Positions 56,310-64,000 of a stretch of 64,000 nucleotides of DNA are shown here, piece after piece (position 1 is the stretch's first letter; the number at the start of each line of letters is the position of its first letter). The notes beneath the pieces were generated by a model. The model worked only from the letters and a program-made list of their open reading frames with translations. It ran no database searches and had not been told where the DNA came from. The translations under genes and the position numbers were made by a program. The DNA is from Anas platyrhynchos (Eukaryota; Chordata; Aves; Anseriformes; Anatidae), in contig NC_092592.1 of assembly GCF_047663525.1 (NCBI RefSeq), positions 26,841,001 through 26,905,000 on the forward strand. The letters are read 5' to 3'.

Positions 56310-58690
56310 CCTTGATTTATCTTCTCCTTCCTGTGAACACTGCCCTCAGCACATCTCCTGCGGTGCAGCTGGTCCTGGTGATGGCACCCCGCAGGGCACC
56401 AGCACGGTGGGGCTGGGGGCTGCCAGCAGCAAGGCTGTGGCATGGAGAGCGGCGAGGGGGCTGGCTGGGAGGAGAAGCCAGAGCTGGTGGGAAGTTCTCT
56501 GCTGCAGCCCGTGTCCTTGTACAACCCCATCACTCAGCACGGGGTGACTTTCCTGGGCCATCCCTCAGCTGTGGGCTCTGTGCCACAGGCGCTGTGTCTG
56601 CTCTTTGGCTGTCACAGGTTTCTGCCTCTGCTTTGATCAGTTCAGCCAGGCCTGCTTGCAAGGCAGGAAGAGTTTGTTGCATTTTTCTTCTAATTGTCTG
56701 AAAAGCTGCTGCTGCTGCTAACCTCGCTGGCTGGCCCTTTGTCTTACCTGTGAGAGCTGTGTGGGCCTTTCCCCCGCTCTCACCACCTCCCTACCACCTG
56801 CACCCAAGCAGCACCAATAACCCCGAACCTTCAGCTGCCCCAGACATCTCAGGTTGGCCTAAGTATCAGTTCTCACTCAGTTACTTCTGCACCGAGCCCA
56901 AAAGATGGGGTTTGGCCAAAGCATGCTGAAGAAAAGAATGGAGGTGAGGGCAGTGGCTGGAGGGTACAGGTCCCATGGCTCATGGTGCAAAGAACACGCG
57001 TTTGTGAACAGATCTGGCTTCCCTTTCCTCTTCTGTGTTAAGAAGCCTTTAGTCTTTTGTCATTTCATGTTGTGGTAGCTTATGTTCTGGAGTTGTAATG
57101 CTTTTCAGACTCCTAACAAGCTAAACGGATTGTGCTTGTTCAGCCTCTTACTGCAGGCTGCTTGCTGGAGGCTGCAAATCCAGTTTTGTGGCTCTTCTCT
57201 GCTTTTTGTTGTTTCATGATCCCTTTAAAAGCTTGAGGGGGAGGCCTGGCTCCTCCATCCCCTGAGGGCAGGACATGGTGGGACAGATGGAGGTCACCTT
57301 CCAAGCCAGCCAGCACCTGTACCCTGTGGCTCTGGGCCCGCTGGAGCCATCTATCTTCCTGCTCTCTTCTCTCCTTGGAGACAGAGCCTGGAGAAGGCTG
57401 TAGCTAATTCATTTAAAAGCTCCAGATTACTCACTGTATTGTTCTTCATTTGCATGTTGTTGCTTAAATTAGTGCACGCCTGCGTGGAACAGAAGAGTTT
57501 CATTAGCACAGAGGATGGTGTTGCCTGAGCCGGTGTCCAGAGAACAGATTCTTCCACAACAACATCTTGTTAATCAGCTAATTAATCATGTAATGCAATA
57601 GAAACCCTGGGAGAGGAGACGTCATCCTGCCCGGGGGGGGCTGGCTGGGACTCAAGCCCCCTCCCCAGCAGCAGCTGCCCCTGGCAGGGAGCAGAGCTGC
57701 ATCCCAGGGGAGCCCTAGGGCAGCCCTGCTGTGGGGCAGGGTGAGGGGTGCCACGTCCCCCTGTGAGGGACAAATGTGCCCTGGGGGCTGTCCCCTCCTG
57801 CATCCTGCAGGGCTGGACCCTCGCACACTGAGCACACCGCAGTGCCCTTGGGGCTCCTTGCTGGCACACCTGGGCCTCCGCAGTGTGAAGATTTGGCACA
57901 CAGTGAGGTGCAGGGACGGGAGAAACCCTCCTGGGGGCGGTAGCATGAGAGGAACTTGGTGTTTGTGCCGAAATGAGTGGCAGCGAGATAATTAAGTGCG
58001 GAGGTTTAAGATGCCAGGGGACCACTCCAGCTGAAATCTAGTCAATTAAAAAAAACCTGTCAGATTAATTTCCAGTCCCCTCAGCGTTCTGATCTACCCT
58101 TTCACTTACTGTTCCTAAAAAGTGTTTTTTTCATAACCAAAAGCTGCTGTATGCTGCGTGCAAACCTGTGTGTACCGAGTGTGCAGGGGAACGGGGACTG
58201 TGGCTAGGGGCAAGGCAGGTGCTTCATGCAGAATGGAAAAGAGGAAGAAAAGTGCTTGTCTGTTGTTTCTCATCCTTGTATTTCTCCTTAATGGTGAACA
58301 AAGGTTATAAAAGGTTAGTGCAGAGACAGTAGCTGAGGTTTTTGGGGGTAGGCATTGGGGTTTATGGGTGCTTCTGCAGCACCGTGTTGTCTCTGCAGGC
58401 CGGGGCAGGTCCTGCTGCACAATTTGCTTATAAACCACGTTTTAAAGCTCCCTTAGGAGGGCAGCCGTGTACATTTTTATACTGAATGCTAAAATTTGGG
58501 CTGCCTGGTGTGTGGGTACTGAGTGCTACCACCACAGCTCTGCGCACAGCCCCAGGCTGGCAGGTGGCGGCCCTGCAGGCAGCAAGCAGCCTCCTGGCCC
58601 CTGCCTGGCGCCGTGCGGGCTCCCCCCGCACCCCCAGCCCCAGGGGATGCTCAGCCCCAGGCAAAATGGCCCTCACCCTCCTCGCCCCTC
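56310..58690. other. intergenic stretch between RRP12 and next CpG island
   Basis: No reading frame here resembles a protein I know. In human, FRAT1 and FRAT2 lie between RRP12 and ARHGAP19; neither is seen. An AT-richer block at about 57360-57600 has clustered TAAT cores and an octamer ATTTGCAT (57448-57455), as in developmental enhancers. Confidence 0.6.
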
Positions 58691-58912
58691 CACCTCCCTC
58701 TCGCCTACAACTCCCAGCGTGCCCCGCGCGCGGGGGGGCGGTATCCGTTGCGCCGCCGCGCGCATTCGTTGGCCCAGTGCTCGTTCGAACCGACCAACGG
58801 CGGCGGGGCGCCTTTGTCTGCAACCAATGGCAGGGCGGGATCCAGGAAGGGGGCGGGCCCGCGGGTGGCACGGCGGGCCAATGGGGAGGCGGGGCGGCAG
58901 GTATGAGCTGAA
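58691..58912 (+). promoter_or_regulatory. CpG promoter with ZNF143-type site and CCAAT boxes
   Basis: A CTACAACTCCCAGCGTGCC element (58705-58723) matches the ZNF143 SBS motif. CCAAT boxes lie at 58824-58828 and 58878-58882, the latter 31 bp before an ATG. The layout closely resembles the EXOSC1 promoter at 42113-42234. Confidence 0.65.
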
Positions 58913-58956
58913 ATGGCGGCGGGAGCGCCGGCAGCCGGCGGGAGGGGCGGCCGCAG
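58913..58956 (+). CDS. probable first coding exon of the next gene (ARHGAP19 by synteny)
   Basis: ATG at 58913, preceded by GCTGAA, opens a short frame MAAGAPAAGGRGGR that runs 44 bp to a consensus donor CAG/GTAGGG. It sits at the expected distance from the CCAAT boxes of a CpG promoter. In human the gene beyond RRP12 in this direction and orientation, apart from FRAT1/2, is ARHGAP19, a Rho GTPase-activating protein with a short variable first exon. No downstream exon is in the window, and the 14 residues are too few to identify the gene. It could also be a 5' UTR exon or belong to a lncRNA. Confidence 0.45.
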
Positions 58957-58961
58957 GTAGG

Positions 58962-59091
58962 GGCTGAGGGGGAGGCTGAGGGGGAGGCTGAGGGGGAGGC
59001 TGAGGGGGAGGCTGAGGGGGAGGCTGAGGGGGAGGCTGAGGGGGGAGGTGGCTGAGGGGAGGCTGAGGGGGGAGGTGGCTGAGGGGGGAGG
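58962..59091. repeat. GGAGGCTGAGGG 12-bp minisatellite
   Basis: About eight near-perfect 12-bp units, then GGAGGTGGCTGAGGGG variants, starting six bases after the splice donor at 58957. The sense strand is G-rich with regular GGGGG runs, so RNA or DNA quadruplexes are possible in the first intron. Confidence 0.9.
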
Positions 59092-59099
59092 TTTCCAGC

Positions 59100-62000
59100 C
59101 CCTGGGCAGCGTCCCCGAGCAGCTGGAGCACGGCTCACGTCGTAAACAGGCCCTGAGAGGGGACAATTGCCCTCTGTGTCCTGCTGCAGACAGGGATGTG
59201 CTCGCTGGAGGCCTGGCTTCATGGCCAAACGTCGAGGCGTTTGTATGTGTGTATGTTCGCGTGTGACACCCCCTCCTGTTCCCATGCAGGGCCTGGGATG
59301 GGCTCGCACAACGGGATCCTTGTTCTGCTGTGCTTCAGTCGGTTGTGTGTTTGTCTGAAGGGGGAGAGCGGCGTGCACACATCTCCCAGAGCAGCGTCTG
59401 GGTCTCCTCGCCAGCCCACTCATCGCCTGGGCGCTGTGTGCACATTCGCATGCACATGGAAATGCCCCTGGGCTTCACCAGCGCTGCTGAAAGGTGCCTG
59501 GGTGCGGCCGGGATGCTGGAAGCTGAATCCCTTGTCCCAAAGGGCAGCCATGTGCTGCTTTCACCAGAGGCACAGGCAGACGGGAAGGAGACGGCAGGGT
59601 GGGAGCGATGGCTCGTGCTCAGTGATCGCACCAAAGTCATGTTCCTCTTGGGAACGTGGTGTAGAGCCTGGGCAGCGCTGAGGCCATGGGCACACATACG
59701 TCTGCTGGGTCCCAGCCTCTCCTTGTACTTCTCAGGTCCAGCCTCGCTCCCTGGCTCTTGGCCTTTCTCACCCCTGCGCTAGGTAATCACATAAAGCTAT
59801 CTAGAGTTCCCTCGTATTTTTTTTTGTTGTTGTTCAGAAACCGCAGATAGCGGGGAATGCGATAAGCTGCTTAAATAATTGCCTGCCAGCTGGCTAACAA
59901 AAACTTCTAATATGTTTGCTTTTGGCCTGTAAACCTCTAATAATTTGGAGTCCGCCCAGAAACATCCTTTCTTCTTGAGCGGTAGTGTGGCAGCGCTGAT
60001 TTTGCAGAGGCCGCGCGTTCTCAGGGGAGCCAGCATTGGTTTCCCGTTTTGTTTTAGCTGGAGTTCAGACAGGATGCTGGAACGCCTTGGGGCTTCCACA
60101 AGGGCACTCTGCAGCCCTGCGAGCTGTGGAGGAGCGGGCTGCATCCAGCTTTTGACATCCTAGCCTGCCCCAAATCCCCCCTGGCAGGCTCCTGCTCTGC
60201 TGGGCTGGGGGAGTTGGTTTATTGGCGCAGCTCCTGCCTCTCTGTGCGCCTCGTAGCCCCGGCCAGATGTCAGCGGCTTGCTGGAGGGCTGGCACGTAGC
60301 CAGGTGAGCCTCGTCGCCGCTCCAGCTTGTGGGATTTTACACATCTGGAACCTGGGACACGGCCCCTGCCCCACTCCGTGGGGTCTGCAGGGGCTTTCTG
60401 GTGAGAAGGGCTTTGACATCCTGCGCTGGCTGTGGGAGGCAGCAGCCCTGGCAGATCCCTGCCGTGGTGCCAAGTGGTCTGCTGAAAAACTCAGGTCTGC
60501 GGTGCGGTGTTCCCAAAGCAAATGGTGTGTCAGGAAAGGGAAACAACAAAAGAGATGCATTGTGTCACGGTTATAGCTATGCAGAGAAAACTGCACCAGC
60601 TTCTGCTGGTACAAACCCTTCCCACCTGAGGTGGGAGCTGGCAGTGGTCACGGGTGTTTTAAAGTGTATCAAAGGACTTAAAATTTAAATGCTGGAGGCT
60701 TTAAAGGAACAATCAAGCTAATTTCAGCTCATCCAAGGGGCAGCACCTGCAGCACGTGTGGGTACGTACCATGGCAGGCGGACCTGGCTGGTGTTCACCC
60801 TCTGATGACAGCCCCTGCTGCCTGTGCCAGGCTGTCCCCAAGCCCCAGGACCCGGTGACCTTCTCCAAGGCGGGCAGGATGCTTCTGGGTGGTGGGAAGG
60901 GGCTGCAGGGGGCTCTCAGGCTGCCTCGGCTCACTCCCCAAGTCCCATCACCCTGCATGACGTGTCTCGGACCCGCTGCTTTGTGCGCAGCCCCACGCCG
61001 CCCTCGTGCACAAGCTGGCTTTGCTCTAAATGTCTGCAGCGTGACCTGATTATTTCCCCCGTCCTTCCTCGCCCTCCTTTTTAACAGTGCCTCCAGAAAA
61101 GCTGGCAGAGTTGAGTTATCAGTCACGCTGACTGATAGCACTGCCTCTCCTCTTGGGATTCCTCCTCTCTTCCGTCCCTCCAGCATTCATTTCAGCTTTA
61201 GCCCTCTGAAGACGGGGTAGTGCCTTTGTTCTGTGTTCGTACAGCACGGAGCGCAGCGGAGTCCCCAGCTGTGACTGAGGTTCCCAGTGCCCCTGCGATA
61301 AAAGTGAAAGGAGCAGTAATGAGGCGAGGCAGCTGCTGCCTGAAAAGGCTCAGTTTTGGTGCTGGCTTCACTGAAACCATGATTGGATCTGAGGCTGCTC
61401 CTTTCGAGCTGCTTCCTGGAGGGGCTTACATTAAAATAAAGACATTTACAAACTTGGTACCACATTGAAAGGCAGGAGGACGGGGTTGTTATTTATTTAG
61501 AGCTGTTAGGCTGCGCTAGGGCAGACGCACCAACTTGCAAATCCCTCATGCAAAATCGCGGGGTTTCGGTGTGTCTGCGGAGCCCTGGGTGCGCTGCGGG
61601 ATCACCTGCTGGGTGAGGAGCGCTGTGATGAGCCTGCAGCTCCTCCGGGGTGCCTTTGAGTTTGTCTTCCCTTTCAGTTTGTCTCCTTTTAGGACCAGAA
61701 GGCAGCCGGGTGCTCTGATGTTGTGCTGGCAGCCGATTGAAGTACTGCTTCGGCCACATCACAATCTTCCTGTGGACCTTCTGAAAAATACCATAAAAGA
61801 ATTCACTGAGGTCAAACTCGGAGAAAATCATGCTGTAAATGTAAATTTCCCGACGTTTCCCATGTACAAAGCTGTCTGGCCACTGCAGCCTGGCTCATAC
61901 CGCGTTGCGCTCCCGGCTTCTTCCAAGGCACGCTCCCCCCAGCCCTTTTATCCTCCCAGGTAGGTCTGCCTGCCTCGGCTGCGCACCACAGATGTGCAGC

Positions 62001-64000
62001 TGATGTTGCCGAGGCCTTTGCTGAAGCAGGATTTGAATCTGTGGGTTGCAGCAGGGATGTGGACGGCCAATTTACCCCATGTCCGAAAGATGGCCGGGCG
62101 TCGCCTCAGTTGCAGGTTGTCCAGCACAGGCTGCTGGCACATAATAGCAGCTTTGTTCCCCGCCTCCCCGCTGTTTAAATTGTATATTATTATCTGATTC
62201 CCGTAGCCAAAAGGCTGATTCGCTCCGTGTTAGCTGTTTGGGGGTGAAGAAAGCAAAGCAGCAATTAAAGCAGGCGGTGTTTGCTATTATGGCTCGCTCG
62301 GATTAAGTCTAGGAACAGCGGTCAAGGCTTGGCACCCGCTGTGCTGCGTGCTCTGCGCCCATCACAAAGGGCTCTTTGCCCTCATGGGCCTTATGAGCAC
62401 AACCCGAGGCAGAAACCGTGGCGTGTTTTTCTTGACATTTCTCGGAGGAGAATCGGTCACCCCGGGAAGAGTTGCTGTGCTGAATGGGAGGGCTGAATGT
62501 GATCTTTGTTAGGCTGCCCTGCGAGAATGTCAGCCTGGAGTGCAGTCCTCAAAACACCCCGAACTGCGGAGTCGCTTCCCATGGCCCCGCAGTCTGTTCC
62601 CTTTAGGGATCTTTTATTTTTTATTTATTTATTTTTAACGTAGGAAATAATTTGTCTGCTCTTCCTTTTGTTCTGAAAGCGATTGCGCATAGCTCCACTC
62701 CGCTTCTTTCATCTCGTGGCGGAATCTGGGCTGGCTCCTCTCGGGCTCTGGAGCACGGCCTTCAGCCAGCCTCAGTAATTGATTCCTTACCCCGGCAGGG
62801 CGCGGGAGCGATGCTCCTGCTCCCTCCCCGGGGAAACACGAGCCTGCATCCATCCCGGCTCCCTTTGTGCTCAGCCAGCTGAAGAGGCTCTCGCTCTCTG
62901 TGTTCCCTGGCTGCTTATCGCGCCGCGCTCGCTGCTCGGCGGTAGCCTGCCTGTTTCTCAGCCCAAAGGTTTGGTTATTACACGGGGAGATTTTCCTCCA
63001 TTATCTGCCTTATCCTCAGCAGCTCCTTAATCCCGTTACTCCTCCGTGGTGAGTCTCTGCCGTGGTGTGAGGGAGGTGTTCGCTTTTTGGCGGCACCGTG
63101 CGAGGCACACAAAATGGCACTGGGGATGGTTGTGCCCACCCAATTCGGCACATCAGCAGCCTCCAGCTCTTCCCCAGCCAGGCAAACACGGCGAATGCTT
63201 GCCCCAGAGGTACCCCTTCCTTCCCTGTCCTGGCTCACATTCTCTTTATGCTCTATTTCATGCTGCTTGCATCTGGTTCTGCCTTCACATGCGTGGAGTC
63301 GGAACGATTAAAAATAAAAACTGCAAAAGCTGCTAAAACAGCAGGTCTCACCTAGCCAAATGCAAGCGTGCTTCCACGCGAGCTAATTTGCCTGCTTGCA
63401 AAGCTCCTACCCGCAGGTTCAACCACCAGGTTTTGCCACTTAAAACCTCATTTTTGTCCTCGTTTCCAAGACATTTCCCCGGATGGGCTCTAGTTACCTT
63501 AGGGATTAATTGATCCATCACGATTTTGACCTCCTGCGCCATCCGCTCCCCATGAAATGATGGGGCTGTCATGCCTGAAGGAAGAAGGCCGGCTGTGACA
63601 GACAGCTTGCTTTGTGGCTTGCCCGGGATCACAGGCTTCGCTCCGGAAAGATGCGAGAATGGCAAGAAGCTCGGCACAATGTAGGGCCCATTTTTTTTAA
63701 TCTGCTGTCTTAATCACAACCCTATTAGTACAAGGTTTTATTATTCATTGGGATTTGACTTTATTCATGGGATCAGAGAGGAAGCTACATGTATTTAGCC
63801 CTTTATTTTGCCTTTCGACGTGTCGGAAAGCGATCCGAGCTCACGGCAGCTAAAAATACATCTCCACTTGCGAGCTAAAGGACAAAAAATAGCGAAAAAC
63901 CTCCCTGAATAACTGTTTGTCTCCCCTTTGCTGCTGTTACATAAACCGAGTGTAGGCAGAGTGCATCCATCTTCCTTTTTTAAGGGGAAAGCAGCAGATG
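59100..64000. other. AT-richer non-coding tail, probable long first intron or regulatory DNA
   Basis: No coding exon was recognised on either strand. Composition shifts clearly to lower GC compared with the rest of the window. Single-copy blocks with many AT-rich cores stand out at about 59780-59960 (with AACCGCA at 59839-59845 and GATAAG at 59861-59866), 61680-61870 and 63470-63560. There is an ATTT repeat at about 62605-62637. No transposon or RNA gene was identified. Confidence 0.55.

Noticed and set aside
58428-59423. 331-residue minus-strand frame with Ser-Ala-Ser-Pro repeats
   Set aside because: It is the antisense of a promoter, a short exon and a 12-bp minisatellite.
59100-64000. Search for LINE (CR1), endogenous retrovirus or other mobile element fossils in the AT-richer tail and in large introns
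   Set aside because: No reverse transcriptase-like frames, terminal repeats or CR1-type 3' ends were recognised; old fragments could still be missed by eye.

Overview
The window is vertebrate genomic DNA, and its character is avian: very GC-rich, with short introns, about a dozen multi-exon genes packed into 56 kb, G/C-rich minisatellites and no transposon I could recognise. Every gene was identified by matching translated exons to known vertebrate proteins, and exon ends were set from GT-AG sites with reading phase checked across the junctions. The species cannot be named from sequence alone.

The gene order is the reverse of human 10q24, with relative orientations kept: ZFYVE27 (-, 3' end outside the window), MARVELD1 (-), AVPI1 (+), PI4K2A (-), MORN4 (+), HOGA1 (-), ANKRD2 (-), UBTD1 (-), MMS19 (+), ZDHHC16 (-), EXOSC1 (+), PGAM1 (-), RRP12 (+). 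After RRP12 there are 2.8 kb without a recognised gene, then a CpG-rich promoter and a probable short first exon on the + strand, in the place expected for ARHGAP19. The last 5 kb is clearly AT-richer, with no coding exon seen, and looks like a long first intron or regulatory DNA.

The layout alternates between head-to-head pairs sharing compact promoters (MARVELD1/AVPI1, PI4K2A/MORN4, UBTD1/MMS19, ZDHHC16/EXOSC1, PGAM1/RRP12) and tail-to-tail pairs with closely spaced poly(A) signals (MORN4/HOGA1, MMS19/ZDHHC16, EXOSC1/PGAM1, AVPI1/PI4K2A). The shared promoters carry CRE, CCAAT, NRF1 and ZNF143-type motifs. Most genes are housekeeping: lipid kinase, glycolysis, RNA exosome, ribosome export, Fe-S delivery and palmitoylation. 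ANKRD2 (muscle) and HOGA1 (glyoxylate metabolism, typically liver and kidney) are tissue-type genes, each with its own promoter.

The most notable observations are two probable U12-type (minor spliceosome) introns, one in each gene of the divergent ZDHHC16/EXOSC1 pair; a perfect 23-bp inverted repeat in the first intron of UBTD1; the apparent absence of FRAT1/FRAT2; and a probable unannotated first exon after RRP12. I saw no prokaryotic, viral or wholly new system here.
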